DNA of 64,000 nucleotides, from NCBI GenBank assembly GCA_963680875.1, contig OY804576.1:76885668-76949667 (forward strand). Direction: 5' to 3'. Numbering within the stretch: position 1 is the first letter of the stretch; every line of letters starts with the position of its first letter. Position numbers and translations under genes: made by a program. Shown here piece after piece: positions 1 through 13,455 of the stretch. The notes beneath the pieces were generated by a model, which had not been told where the DNA came from, did not search any database, and saw nothing but the letters and a program-made list of their open reading frames with translations. Source of the DNA: Bathymodiolus brooksi. Its lineage: Eukaryota; Mollusca; Bivalvia; Mytilida; Modiolidae.

Positions 1-776
1 CACTTTATGTCCATCGTAATCCGTACCCTTTTAAAATGAATATTAAATTTGAGATGTGTTTATTTTAATGTTCCAAAGGTCCATGTGAGGTATTGTCGTC
101 AATTTGTGTCCGTCGTAATCCGTACTCTTTTAAAATGAATATTAAATTTGAGATGTGTTATTTCAATGTTCCAAAGGTCCATGTGAGGTATTGTCGTCAC
201 TTTGTGTCTGTCGTAATCTGTACCCTTTTAAAATGAATATTAAATTTGAGATGTGTTATTTCAATGTTCCAAAGGTCCATGTGAGGTATGTTGTCACTTT
301 GTGTCCGTCGTAATCCGTACCCTTTTAAATTGTGTCCATCGTAATCCGTACCCTTTTAAATTGAATATGAAATTTGAGATGTGTTATTTCAATGTTCCAA
401 AGGTCCATGTGAGGTATTGTCGTCACTTTGTGTCTGTCGTAATCCGTACCCTTTTAAAATGAATATTAAATTTGAGATGTGTTATTTCAATGTTCCAAAG
501 GTCCATGTGAGGTATTGTCGTCACTTTGTGTCTGTCGTAATCCGTACCCTTTTAAATTGTGTCCATCGTAATCCGTACCCTTTTAAAATGAATATTAAAT
601 TTGAGATGTGTTATTTCAATGTTCCAAAGGTCCATGTGAGGTTAATTGTCGTCAATTTGTGTCCGTCGTAATCCGTACTCTTTTAAAATGAATATTAAAT
701 TTGAGATGTGTTATTTCAATGTTCCAAAGGTCCATGTGAGGTATTGTCATAAGTTTGTGTCCGTCTTCATCTGTAC
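1..776 (+). repeat. 97-bp tandem repeat derived from an HLE 5' end
   Basis: About seven copies of a roughly 97-98-bp unit. The word AAATTTGAGATGTGTT recurs near 45, 143, 241, 369, 465, 594 and 690. Each unit contains CCAAAGGTCCATGTGAGG and TTTGTGTCCGTCGTAATCC, which match the right arm of the HLE 5' hairpin and the CGTC-rich stretch behind it (compare 32875-32930). Two extra partial copies of about 33 bp (near 300-345 and 540-575) show sub-unit duplication. The array is cut by the window start. Confidence 0.85.
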
Positions 777-1337
777 ACTTTTCACATTTCCATAATTTTC
801 TCACAAACCACTTGACTAAATGGAACAAAACTTGAAAAAAGTGCTTCTTAGGTGGTCCATTTTATATGATTTTTGTTCCATTTGGAAATTCAACATGGCT
901 CGCTAGGGTCAATTATGCTTTCTGATTGACTGAAATCTCCTCAGATACCACATACACAATGTATCTGATTGAAATGCTACATAGTAGGAATGTTCTTTTT
1001 ACAGTTTAGGATTTATTTGTAGATCTGAAATTTAAAATGGCTGCCACAATAAGACATAATGTTAACTTGCGACCAATCTAAAACGAAATCTGCAATTGCT
1101 CCCCTTTTCTGATATGTCACCTGTAAGGGGTCAAATCCATGTGACCTTTACTGCTCCAATCAAAATGCTTCTTACCAAATCTTGAAATACAACTTAAGTC
1201 TGATTTAGTGACTTAATTTTCTTTAATCCTTTTGCTGCTACAGAACAAAAGTTTCGCATCTATAACAAATGTAGTACATGTATGTGCAAAATAAAATACA
1301 GACAGTGGGCATTAGTATTTGAATGCAACATCTATTT
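777..1337 (+). repeat. Degenerate HLE body
   Basis: No gene seen. The first 150 bases resemble the HLE interior at 32940-33100: an ACTTGGC/TGAC-type phrase, a GGTCC(A/T) phrase, then CAACATGGCTCGC and a CTGATTGGCTGAAAT-like word. From about 1050 onward I recognise nothing except a weak AAAATGGCTGCCAC word. Confidence 0.5.
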
Positions 1338-1630
1338 TTAAAGACTCTGATGTTGCAAAACACATGTCTTACCTCAATGATAAATATGTTGTTGTGTCTG
1401 CAGGAAAGACCCCTAACAATGTCGTTTTTGTATGTAAATCACATAACATTGACTGATTGATAAAAGAATATGGTATTGGGAATTCACTTGAATCCAACAT
1501 ATACCCTGACAAAACTAAAGTAAGGGGGAATCCTAGACAATCTTACGTGTTTTGTGTTCCTTTGGAATTTCAACCAAAGATAAAGAAGTTGAACTCTGGG
1601 AGTATGCTAGATTTCATCGACTTGTTATTA
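1338..1630 (+). pseudogene. Decayed reverse-transcriptase fragment
   Basis: Reading through a stop, one frame gives DSDVAKHMSYLNDKYVVVSA then GKTPNNVVFVCKSH, a stop, and LIKEYGIGNSL. A shifted frame downstream gives LRVLCSFGISTKDKEVEL. This order resembles the N-terminal part of a family of animal retroelement reverse transcriptases with a 'VVVPADKAPNN...CK.HYI..L.KELGI...CSFGIST' pattern. I recall this pattern from Penelope-like or similar elements, but the assignment is uncertain. The usual ADK is degraded to AGK, and there is at least one stop and one frameshift. No catalytic YxDD is visible. It is a dead fragment. Confidence 0.45.
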
Positions 1631-1755
1631 GATAGATTGAATTTATAAATTAGATTCCTCTTATTAACACAACCCACTCTTCTGGCCACACTCAAATTCC
1701 CAAACACATTAATGGTTACGATAGAAACCAATGGAAATTTGGTCATGACTCAAAA

Positions 1756-1890
1756 ACTGCATCGGTGGTGTAATCGTTAGCATGCTTGCCTCAAGTACAA
1801 CAGATAGTGGGTTCAAGCCTTGATCGGGTCAACCAAAGCTGTAAAATTGGTATATTTGCTGCTTCTCAAATGCTGTATCATGAGAAATGT
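1756..1890 (+). mobile_element. tRNA-derived SINE, family A, 5' part
   Basis: A tRNA-like head with a box A-like stretch (GGTGTAATCGTTAGCATGC) and a box B-like GGGTTCAAGCCTT. It is followed by the body words GGGTCAACCAAAG and TTGGTATATTTGCTGCTTCT that also occur after the heads at 57075 and 63876. It lacks the 3' tail and is not a tRNA gene: the anticodon region is degenerate and the body continues without a terminator. Confidence 0.7.
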
Positions 1891-1983
1891 TTTGACAGAT
1901 TTATTCTTAATTTCTCCTTTTTAGCCCTAGCCAATAGCCCCTCCTTGTGGAGATTCAACTTCATTTGAATTTTCTCCTTGCAA

Positions 1984-2090
1984 GGACCACCTCAGCGAAC
2001 TTTGGGTCAATATGATTGAGCAGTTTTTCAGAAGAAGATTAAAATGTGAAAAGTTAACAGATGATGGACGCCAAGTGATTGCATGTCTTT
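1984..2090 (-). mobile_element. HLE fragment, minus orientation
   Basis: Contains the sub-terminal HLE phrases CAGTTTTTCAGAAGAAGATT, AAAATGTGAAAAGTTAACAG and GACGCCAAGTGAT, in the order expected for a minus copy. The hairpin end is missing; a LINE-type 3' tail follows instead. Confidence 0.65.
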
Positions 2091-2138
2091 CATTTTACTT
2101 ATTTGTGTGTGTGTGCTGTCATGTTTTTAATTCTTGGT

Positions 2139-2216
2139 GTGAAAAGCTCATGAGAGCTTATGTTGGTATTACTTATTTATGTACTGACTTTAAATAAAAG
2201 TCTTGAACTTTGAACT
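2139..2216 (+). mobile_element. LINE-type 3' tail
   Basis: AAAGCTCATGAGAGCTTATG forms a small stem (AGCTC/GAGCT), followed by AAATAAAAGTC and a short direct repeat (TTGAACTTTGAACTTTTG). The same design, a GAGAGCTT hairpin then AATAAA then short repeats, occurs at 22553-22626. This fits the 3' end of a LINE whose reverse transcriptase recognises a terminal hairpin. No coding part is attached. Confidence 0.5.
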
Positions 2217-2573
2217 TTTGATGACAAAAGCCCACTTAACTGTTCAGCAGGCGGGCTAATTAAGAATATCATATCAGAATCATGTCCAGAAATGATCTAT
2301 TATGGCACTTTGTGGAGAAATCTTTTTTTTATTCACAAAGTGTGCTTTTTATTGTCAAACAGGTCACATATCATTCATTTAAAATCTGCAAAAAAAAACA
2401 AAAACAATTATGATTAATGTTGATAATTTACAGGCAACTTCTTGGATCTAAATTCTGCAAGTGAAAGTATTTGGCAAATACCATTTTTTTTTACTGTCAA
2501 TCAAGACACCGTTAATGCAGTAAAATCAATATTAATTTCATACAATGATTTTAATAGATATGACAGAATAAAA
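2217..2573. other. No recognised feature
   Basis: AT-rich spacer with poly-A and poly-T stretches. I see no gene, repeat end or motif. Confidence 0.6.
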
Positions 2574-4008
<1,435 letters not shown>

Positions 4009-4862
4009 CTAGAGGCTCCTAGGAGCCTGTAATCGCTCAACTGGCTCAAAGTTGGCCCCAAAAAAGAAAAGCCATAATTATTGCTAAGTACATGTATATG
4101 GAAGATTCTGTAGTCAAATCCATTGACATACTACTGAAAGATAATTTAATAAGGAATCTAAAGAAAAAACTGCATCAAAATCAGACAAAAAATAAACGTT
4201 AATCTTCTATTTTTAGCAATGGCCACCATCTTCTTTGGCCGGTGGGGCTGTCGGATATAATTCTGAAAGGGGACCATCTAAAGACCATTTCACCAGTCTG
4301 GGCCCATTTGACCCATTTTAAGTGATTTTTTGCCAAATTTTCTATTTCTAGTAATGGCGGACATCTTGGCTGGCGACCGGGGTCGTCGGACAGAATTCTG
4401 AAAGGGGATCACCTAAAGACCATTCCACCATAGTTTGAGCCCAATTGGCTCAGCAGTTTCAGGAGATAATTTTTAAGTGATTTTTTGCGGAATTTTCTAT
4501 TTTTAGTAACGGCAGCCATCTTTGGTTGGCGGCCGGGGTCGTCGGACACAATTCTGAAAGATGACCACCTAAAGACCATTCCACCATAGTTTGGGCCCAA
4601 TTGGCCAAGTAGTTTCAGAGGAGATAATTTTTAAGTGATTTTTTTGCCAAATTTTCTATTTTTAGTAATGGCGGCTATCTTGGTTGGCCGGGGGGGGGGG
4701 GGGGGGGGGGGGTTGTCGGACACAATTCTGAAAGGGGACCACCCCAGGTCCATTCCACCAAAGTTTGGTTCAAATTGGCCCAGTGGCTTCAGAGGAGTTG
4801 ATTAAAATGTGAAAAGTTAACGGATGGACGGACGACTGACGCTCAGCGGTGACAAGAGCTAA
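4009..4862 (-). mobile_element. HLE copy E2, minus orientation, with poly-G
   Basis: Begins CTAG plus the perfect palindrome AGGCTCCTAGGAGCCT and ends at GACAAGAGCTAA, with a degraded 5' hairpin. It has three to four core modules with GGCGGACATCTTGG-like words and (A/G)TTCTGAAAGGGGACCACC. The third module contains the 23-G run at 4690-4712. It abuts E1 and E3 with no spacer. Confidence 0.75.
4690..4712 (+). repeat. Run of 23 G
   Basis: An uninterrupted G run inside an HLE core module. Sister modules have only CGGGGTCGTC at this position (4376-4386, 4534-4544), so the run is a local expansion or a sequencing/assembly artefact. Confidence 0.9.
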
Positions 4863-6991
4863 CTAGAGGCTCAGGTAAGCCTGTATCGCTCACCTGACAT
4901 AAATAAGTCCTCTTAAGAATGTCTGCATGCTGAATACATCTAAGTTACTATTAAAATCCCATACTGCCATAGGGTTCTATGTTAAAACTATGTCTGCTCA
5001 TGGCAGCCATCTTGGATGGAGGTCGTGGTCACCGGACACAATTTTGAAAGTATACTACCCAAGGACCATCCATGCCATGTTTGCTTTAAATTGGCTGACT
5101 GGTTTCACAAGAGAAGACTTTTAAACAATTTTCCCATAGGGTCCTATGTTAAAACTATGTCTGCTGACGGCGGCCATTTTGAACCGAGATCGGGATCACT
5201 GAACACAATTTTGGAAGTTGACCACCTAAGGACCATCGATGACATGTTTGCTATATTGGCTTACTAGTTTCAGAGGAGAAGATTTTAAAACATTTTTTCC
5301 CATAGGGTCCTATGTTAAAACTACAGTATGTCTGCCGAAGGTGGCCATCTTGGATGGAGGTCAGGGTCACTGGACACAATTTTGAAAATTGACCACTTAA
5401 GGACCATCCATGCCATGTTTGCTTTAAATTGGCTTACTGGTTTCAGAGAAGAAGATTTTTAAATATATTTCCCATAGGGTCCTATGTTAAAACTATGTTC
5501 GCTGATGGTTGCCATCTTGGATGGAGGTCGGGGTCACAGGACATAATTTTGAAAGTTGACCACCTAAGGACCATTCATCCCATGTTTGCTTTAAACCGAC
5601 TTACTGGTTTCAGAGGAGAAGACTTTTAAACATTTTTTCCATAGGGTCCTATGTTAAAATTAAGTCGAGTCATGGTGGCCATCTTGAATTTCCGATCAGC
5701 AAACGATTCACAAGTTTAGTACAGGACCACCCAATGATCATTCCTGCAAAGCCACAATTCAATTGGCTTAGTGGTTTCTAACAAGAAGATTTTTAAAATT
5801 TCGACCAATCAGAACACATTATAGGCCCTGGCAGCCATGTTGGATTTCCGATCAGCACCAAAAACACAAATCTTGTATATGACCATCCAATGAACATTTC
5901 TGCCAAGATTGGTTCAAATCTGTTTTGTGGTTTCAGAAAAAAAGATGAAAATGTGAAATTCCCATAGGGTCCAATGTTAAACTAAGTCGAGTCATGGCGG
6001 CCATCTTGAATTTCCGATTGGCAAACGATTCACAAGTTTAGTACATGACCACCCAATGATCATTCCTGCAAAGTCACAATTCAATTGGCTTAGTGGTTTC
6101 TAACAAGAAGATTTTTTAAATTTCGACCAATCAGAACACATTATGGGCCCTGGCAGCCATGTTGGATTTCCGATCAGCGCCAAAAACAAAAATCTTGTAT
6201 ATGACCATCCAATGAACATTTCTGCCAAGTTTGATTCAAATCTGTTTTGTGGTTTCAGAAAAAAAGATGAAAATGTGAAATTCCCATAGGGTCCAATGTT
6301 AAACTAAGTCGAGTCATGGCGGCCATCTTGAATTTCCGATCGGCAAACGATTCACAAGTTTAGTACAGGACCACCCAATGATCATTCCTGCAAAGTCATA
6401 ATTCAATTGGCTTAGTGGTTTCTAACAAGAAGATTTTTAAAATTTCAACCAATCAGAACACATTATGGGCCCTGGCAGCCATGTTGGATTTCCGATCAGC
6501 GCCAAAAACAAAATTCTTGTATATGACCATCCAATGAACATTTCTGCCAAGTTTGGTTCAAATCTGTTTTGTGGTTTCAGAAAAAAAGATGAAAATGTGA
6601 AATTCCCATAGGGTCCAATGTTAAACTAAGTCGAGTCATGGCAGCCATCTTGAATTTCCGATCGGCAAACGATTCACAAGTTTAGTACAGGACCATCCAA
6701 TGATCATTCCTGCAAAGTCACAATTCAATTGACTTAGTGGTTTCTGACAAGAAGATTTTTAAAATTTCAGCCAATGAGAACACATTATGGACCCTGGCAG
6801 CCATGTTGGATTTCAAATCAGCACCAAAAACACAAATCTGGTAGAGGACCATCCAGTGAACATTTCTGGCAAGTTTGGCTGATTTCTGTTCAGCGGTTTC
6901 AGAGAAGAAGATTTAAATGTGAAAAGCTAACGGACGGACGACGAACGCTTACCCATGACAAAAGCTCACATGGCCTATGGCCAGGTGAGCT
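4863..6991 (-). mobile_element. HLE copy E3, minus orientation, two core types
   Basis: Starts CTAGAGGCTCAGGTAAGCCT and ends with the 5' hairpin GGCCTATGGCC flanked by TCACAT/AGGTGAGCT (about 6966-6990). About 4960-5640 holds four core modules of roughly 170 bp, each with CCATAGGGTCCTATG. About 5650-6770 holds a second core type of exactly 322-bp period: GTCGAGTCATGGC begins near 5664, 5986, 6308 and 6630. Non-coding; short reading frames here are by-products of the modules. Confidence 0.85.
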
Positions 6992-6995
6992 AAAA

Positions 6996-7239
6996 ATGAG
7001 TGGGAAAGGAAAGGACAAAAGGAAAATATCTAAGGACAAGAATGAAGACAATTGTTGTGTGATATGTTTTATAGTTTAACAGTGAATGTGAATGGATACA
7101 GTGTAACACTTGTGACAGCTGGATCTGTGAAAGTTGTGCTGATATTGACAACTGGGACCAGTATTCTCATGAGGATGTACAGTTTATTGTCTCCTTTGTA
7201 AACAATAATACTGATTTCTTTGAGTTTAGTTTTGAATAA
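6996..7239 (+). pseudogene. PHD-type zinc-finger fragment, frameshifted
   Basis: An ATG five bases after the HLE E3 end opens a basic stretch (MSGKGKDKRKISKDKNED) followed by NCCVICFI. A frame change near 7075 then gives NSECEWIQCNTCDSWICESC and an acidic/aromatic tail to a stop at 7239. The spacing C-x2-C ... CEWIQC-x2-C-x4-C-x2-C is that of the small PHD-like fingers common in transposon-associated proteins. About ten residues are missing between the two halves, and the frames do not join. The original protein is not identified. It is likely a broken fragment of a mobile-element protein. Confidence 0.45.
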
Positions 7240-8596
7240 TTAGTTCCATGCAAGTTTATCTCTGCCTAATTGGCTAGAAAAAAAAGGGGGGGGGGGGGGT
7301 AATTACAAGGGAGAATTGCCAAAATTGACCAGAACATAGCCTTGAAGCCTTTTTTTCCCTACAATTTACCACCAAAAAAATGCCCGACTCAGACACAGAG
7401 ATAGTAGAAAATATATGAATAAAAAAAAAGAATATGTCAGAATGCTAAAACACTGAAAAAAAAAAGAAAAAAAAGAAACCTATATTAATGAAAAACTACA
7501 CGTAATAAAAAAAAATCTAGGACACTATAAATCAAAAATGCAGACCTAGACCTACCCATCCAGGACCTGAGATGACCTTTTTCCCCTCTGCACATAAAAA
7601 TAAAAATGAACTCTTACATTCACAAATAAGAAAAATTATACAAGCAGAAATATTTCTTCCAACTTCCATAAAGAGGGCTAGAGTATCTGAGATGTGGATC
7701 CATGATATTTCAAAAGACCTCAGGGAAATAAGGGGGATTCCAGGCTATGTTTTCACCAATTTTTGCAATATCTCCCAGATTTTTTTTTAATTTTAAACAG
7801 GAAAACAGTGGGATTCTAACAACTGGAAACCCTCATATTTTTCTCTTAGTGTGTGGAGTTTTGTGGCTTAGAAACTTGGCAGTCTTTTGCCCTTCTTTAT
7901 GTACTCCTATGACTTTTCAAAGGATTTTTACCATGACATGACAGATGCCCAAATTGGAACGGGAAATGAGCTTGCACCTGAGCACCAGCTTTGTTTTTAA
8001 TGACTTTGTTTGTTTTGTTTAATGTCTGCCTGCAATTTCTGGTCCTGTGGTTGTGATAAAATCTTAGTTCAAATTTATTTTCATGTCTCATTGATTGTAT
8101 TGATAGATACCACTAACAGGACAACAATGTGATTTTCAGGAGTGGGGGGCTTGGAAGATTTTTTCTGAGTAAAACAAGTTCAAATTATTTAGTTTTGAAA
8201 TTGACAGGATCCATATTTTTTTTAGCGAAGACCAAATCAAAATATTTATTTTCACCAATCAAAAAAGTTACAAGCAAAAAAAAAGGTCATTTTTTCAAAT
8301 TGCTATTCAATTAATTATTTCCAATATTTGGGTACTTAAATTATTTATTTCCATTGTGATGGACATCAAATTATTTATCTTCTCAAAAAAGAGGATTAAA
8401 ATATTTATTTAAAAAATCTTCCAACCCCTTCTCCCCTGATAATCAATGGTTGTCCCCTAATTTTTATATTTGATAAATTCTTCCCTTATTAAAACCATAT
8501 TATTTTAATCATTTTAAAGACATACACATTTCATCTTTTATGATGTAAAAACAATTTACAAGAGACTCAATATGTCAGAACATTCAATTATTTAAG
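7240..8596. other. Low-complexity AT-rich spacer
   Basis: No gene. It contains an A8-G14 run (about 7278-7299), A-rich tracts at 7420-7520, and a stretch at 8190-8410 where AAATTATTTATTT-like words recur. The latter looks like a degraded small repeat family related to that at 23600-23770. Confidence 0.6.
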
Positions 8597-11021
8597 CTAG
8601 ATTCTCAATTTTTTTCTAGGGCTTAGTGGTTTATCACAATAAAAAGCTACAGGTTGGGCAGCATGTTGTGTTTTCCTTCCTGTATTTGCTTTTCTTGAAG
8701 TTGAATGTTGTCCCAAAATAATGCTGTTCATAGTCTTTGAATATTGTGAATAGGTGGGGTTAGTGTTCAACCCATTAAGAACATCTCTAACTTGGCAAAA
8801 TATATTTTCAATGGCATCACTATTCACATAACATGGTTTCACAGAGTACAAGTTTCTTGTTATTCTGCTTTTACAAACAGTGTCAAATCCAATTATCAAG
8901 GATGCCAAATCTTCCCTTGTTTGCCTGGAGATCAAAGATTTTTCTTTTTCAGATGCAGATTGTATTAATGAGCAATCTTCTTCAACTAACTTTGTCCAAT
9001 TATCAAAATATTTTAATACTTCTTGATTTTTCTTCAACCTGATGTCACTTTCATCATAAATTGGATGTTGATCCCTGAAACATGAAACTATATGACTGGT
9101 CTGTGTCAGAAGTTCAATTGTACCTTGTAAATAATTTCTTGCATCACCAGTAAATGAAGCTTGGAATTGTTTCATTAAATGCAACATATCAATGTCTAAA
9201 ACATGTTCAGCTAAATGGTTGCACATTTTAGATTCTGATGTCAAATAAAAGTGATCATATGTCAGTTTCCTATGGATAGGAAATGGATTTTTGTCATGGT
9301 CCCATTTAAAAGCATTAATCCAGTGATCCCAGAAAATATAATCTTTAATTTTCAATTTTCTAGTACAATTTTTACTGTCTCCACTTTTAGAAATATGGTT
9401 GTGAACTCTCTTAATAACATGGGAGTAATCCATCATGAGTGTTAATAACATGAGAGTAATCCATCATGAGTGTTACATTGGGATATGAAGGATACCAGAT
9501 GTTTTTAACACTGTAATGTGCAGTTGCAGGACACTTTCCTTTCAACAGCATGTTTATGAAGTCACGATTAGCTTGTGCACCATCCATGCTTGTATAGCAA
9601 ACCTAGAAACCATACATATTAAGCATTTTTATAGATTCCCAAAATAGAAAATGTAACTCACTAGTTTTTACTTGGGTTGTGGGAAAATGTGCAATGGGAA
9701 ACCAGAATCTATTAAAACCCAAATACAGAAATTGGAGTACATGAGAAGCCATTTGTTTCTCAGTGCTTTTGGAACAAAATGTACATAAAATTCTCATATT
9801 TTAACTCTCAATACCAGTGTCTACAAAACCTTTTAAATGAAATACACCCTTATCCTTTTCTAAAACTAAGTCATCTTGGATTGAAACTTCATCAAAGAGT
9901 AAACCACCTTCCATATTTTCAGAGCTTAAATTCTGTCTGTCTGCTTCTTTTTCATCCATTTAAAAAGTTCTTTATTAAATCCAGGCTTTTGTTTTACAGT
10001 ATTTTGATAACATTGAAGAAGTCGCCCTGAAGGGAGCACAAGCATTCCAGTTTTCTGAAGTTCCTCATAAGCTTTTTTTTTATTGACTCCATAGTATCAA
10101 ACAGATCCTGATTATTTGTTTGGTCCATCTCATCTGTTTTGGGTTAACTTACACTCAATATTTTCTTTTTGTGATTTCAAAAGTAAAACTAAATTTTCAT
10201 TTGCATTTGGAATTATATTGTCTAACATTTGTTTAAAATGTTCATGGTCAGTATTATCTAATTCTATTACATCATCATTTGAATCCTGATTTTCCTGGTC
10301 TCCACTATATACATTGTTTCTGCATGTATATGTTTTTTCTACAACCTATGCAAACTGAAACCAAAGAAGTGACTGGCAAAACCCTACAGCACTGAATAGA
10401 CCTGATTACTTTTGTATTTGTTCCATCAGATGAACCCCAGTTTTCTCTTGACAAAACACTATTTTCCTCAAGATTTAAATTTGCTATATCTGTCTTACTG
10501 TCCCCATTACACAGTTTTAACTTTGAGACAAGTTCACAAACATTTTTAACTGATGCTTCTGAGAATGAAAACTGTTCATCAATTTTTAATCTGGATAAAT
10601 TTACTTTTGTCTGACAAACAATTAACTCCCATGTATAGTCAATATGAAATATAATCTCCTTCAACAACTGATTTCTATTTATATAGACATCACAAAGTAG
10701 TCCTGCATGTATTTGTAGAGGAGTTTTTTTCATAACAAAAACACCCACAGGTAAAAATTTAGTTATGGCACTAAAATCTTCATGTATATCTGCTGCATGG
10801 GGATCATTAATCACTTTTATGGTAAGCCCTTTATATACAGTTCCTGATTTCTGAGAAAATTTACTCCATGACCTTAATCGAATTGCTGCCGGAAAGGATT
10901 TAGCAATTGATCTGCCAATCTCTGTTTTTGTGCAAACACCTCCTTCATCACAAAAAACAGAATATAAATAGTTCCCATCTACTGTAGCAGATTCATCATA
11001 GGAAAGGTGGCTTTGAAGCCT
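8597..11021 (-). pseudogene. P-element/THAP9-like transposase pseudogene
   Basis: A minus-strand relic of a P-superfamily transposase (RNase H-fold, DDE-type, cut-and-paste). From the 5' side: an acceptor-like (T)nCAG at 11021-11025; an open stretch to 10305; a helical motif ending YEELQKTGMLVLPSGRLL (about 10090-10020); GGLLFDEVSIQDDL with the first catalytic Asp (about 9930-9890); MASHVLQFLYLGFNRFWFP; SMDGAQANRDF; MMDYSHVIKRVHNHI; and the C-terminal SDAIENIFCQVRDVLNGLN (about 8810-8750) that typifies P/THAP9 proteins. Breaks: a frame change in the A-run near 10075, a stop just before 9865, an in-frame TAG at 9603-9605, and a 31-bp tandem duplication at about 9412-9473 that shifts frame. No THAP finger or terminal inverted repeats were recognised. 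Confidence 0.8.
9412..9473 (-). repeat. 31-bp tandem duplication in the P-like transposase
   Basis: Two copies of a 31-bp unit differing at one base (CATGGGAGTAA versus CATGAGAGTAA). Because 31 is not a multiple of 3, the conserved MMDYSHVI segment is read twice and the frame is broken between the copies. Confidence 0.9.
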
Positions 11022-12160
11022 GAAAAAAAAATGAAATACTTATTGAGATTTATACTAGAGTTGTGTGTCTTATGATTTTCACTAATACAGCGAAAACAGT
11101 GAGACCATAAAGTTGTGGCTGTTAAATTGACAAGTTTTACTGTACTGTGCAAAATTGAAATTTTTCACAATTTTCAGATTTTTTACTGTTTAAATAATTT
11201 CCTGAAGCATTTCTAACATGTTAGGTCTCTAACTTGTTTCTCTGGCCAGGCTGTACTTCAAAATTATCAAAAGATCAGTGTTATGTTTAATAAGGATTAA
11301 TCACTCATTTCCTGATTTGGTTTCTTTTCGTTTTGGAAATTTTTTACATTTTTTTTTATTTAATTATAGTTGAATGTAGACTCAATTAAAATGCAAGAAA
11401 ATTGTTATTCAATATTTGGTGTGTAGATTACACCATAACACTTTTTTTTAAATATGTGTCAACCCAACTGCAAGTTTCTGGATATTTTAAAAGTTTATAA
11501 TGATAATTTATCTATTAAAACATGATTAAGTGGGTAATAAGAGAGGTATTGTTCGAAAATGTTTGTTTCAAGAAGTTATACATTTATTATGACCCATAAA
11601 AAGTCATTTCAAGCCTCAAGGTCATATCCTGTTCAGTTTTAATCTGTCCTAAAAATGACTTGGATATTGCAATATTTTTGTTTAAAATATATGCATGAAT
11701 GAGGACATTCCAAGAAAATCTAGCATCTTTTATATGTGTTTCTGTAAATATCTTGAAAATATCGTCCTCATTCTATCTCAAGGGAGTGAGCACTAACACG
11801 AAATTTACAAAGTGTTGATCTGTCTGATTTGAATTTCAAGACATCAACATAGTGCAGTCTAACACCTATGTTATGTACACTGGAAAATGACTATACATGT
11901 ATAATGGTCTAGTTTGTAAGAATATGCAAGTTGTTTTTTTCACTGGGAGGAGAGTGATCAGTTATTGGGAAAAACTGAATGTTCAAATTGATGTTCAGAA
12001 TCATACATTTTGTGTCTGAATCACCATCAAGAGAACTTGCCTCAAGTCCTCTAAATGTTTGTAAAACTACAGAGCTCCCCATGTGAGAAACTTTATTATA
12101 CACATCTCAGGGGTAAGCACATTTTCTGCCATTAACATAAACTGGTGAATAGATCTTGAG
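11022..12160. other. No recognised feature
   Basis: AT-rich unique-looking DNA upstream of the P-like pseudogene. I looked for a THAP finger on the minus strand and did not recognise one. Confidence 0.5.
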
Positions 12161-12174
12161 GTCTTTTTTCTCAG

Positions 12175-12825
12175 ATGAAAAAAGAAACGAAAATAGATGT
12201 TAAAAACATAGAAGAAGAATTTCAATTCCATGGCTTACAAGCAGGCAAATCACCACCAGAATATTGGAGAAATTTGGGATCATCAAAAACTAGAACAAAG
12301 GAACAGGAAATCAAAGGTAGAGATTTGACACTTCATAAGATCACTGAAACAACCGAAAATACAGCAATAGCATTCACCGATGGTTTATGCCTTAATAATC
12401 CTGGACCATGTGGAGCAGGGGCAATAGTATTCGTAGAGGAAGAAACAACAGAACTAAAACAACCGGTTTGTAAAAGAGGATCTATATTATCAGGAGAGTT
12501 AATAGCAATCAAAATAGTATTAGAATATATAGATCAACCAGAAATAAGAAGAAAAATAGAACAACTTACAATATTTTCGGATTGGAAAATTGAAAACCAT
12601 AAAAGAATTACACTCGAAATTTTGGATAAAATGAAAAGAATACAAAAAAATGGAATCGAAATAAAAATTCATTGGACACCAGGACATGCGAATGTTAATG
12701 GAAATGAAATAGCTGACAGATTAGCTAAAGAAGCTGCAAAGGAAGCAGAACACAATCAATCAGACACTCACAATACTATAACTAATCAAGATGTGAAAAA
12801 AGCAGCAAGGGACCATATTATGGAA
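12175..12825 (+). pseudogene. LINE ORF2 C-terminal part with RNase H domain, interrupted
   Basis: An open reading frame carrying a type I RNase H domain as found in some non-LTR retrotransposons. AIAFTDGLCLNNPG holds the first Asp, LSGELIAI the Glu, LTIFSDW the second Asp and NEIADRLAKEAA the last Asp; TPGHANVNGNE precedes it. Between FSD and the next helix the usual Ser/Ala-rich segment is shortened, so a small internal deletion is likely. The frame ends because an HLE complex starts at 12826 inside codons for DHIME. The reading frame resumes 7.5 kb downstream at 20351. The reverse-transcriptase domain upstream is absent. Confidence 0.8.
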
Positions 12826-13455
12826 CCAGAGGCTCCCAGGAGCCTGTAATCGCTCACCTGGATCAAAGCTGCTTTCAATAACAACGCAACTGCACTGTGG
12901 TGGCCATCTTGGTGGGAGAGCGCGACTGCCGGACACAATTTTGGAAGAGGACCATCCAATGACTATTGCATCAAAGTTTGGTTCTAATTGAGCTACTGGT
13001 TCCAGACCAGATGGTTTTTATGTGAATTTCCCATAGGGTCCTATGTTAAACTAAGTACAGCTGTGCGGCCATCTTGGTCAGAGGGCGGGACCACCAGACA
13101 CAATTTTGGAAAAGGATCATTCAATGACTATTTTATCAAAGTTTGGTTCCAATTGAGCAACTGGTTCAAGACAAGAAGATTTTTATGTGAATTTCCCATA
13201 GGTTCCTATGTTAAAAATAAGTTCGGCTGTGGGGACCATCTTGGTCGAAGGGCCGAACCACCTGACATATTTTTGGAAGAGAACCATCCAATGACTATTT
13301 CATCAACATTTAGTTCTTATTGAGCAAATGGTTTCAAACAAGAAGATTTTTTTTATGAGAATTTTCCATAGGGTCCTATGTTAAATTAAGTTCGGCAGTG
13401 GCGGCCATCTTGGTCGGAGGTCTGAAATGCCAGACATAATTTTGGAAGGGGACCA

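Noticed and set aside
1756..1840. tRNA gene
   Set aside because: Box A/B-like words are present, but the cloverleaf is degenerate and the sequence continues into a SINE body found at 50 kb, 57 kb and 63.9 kb.
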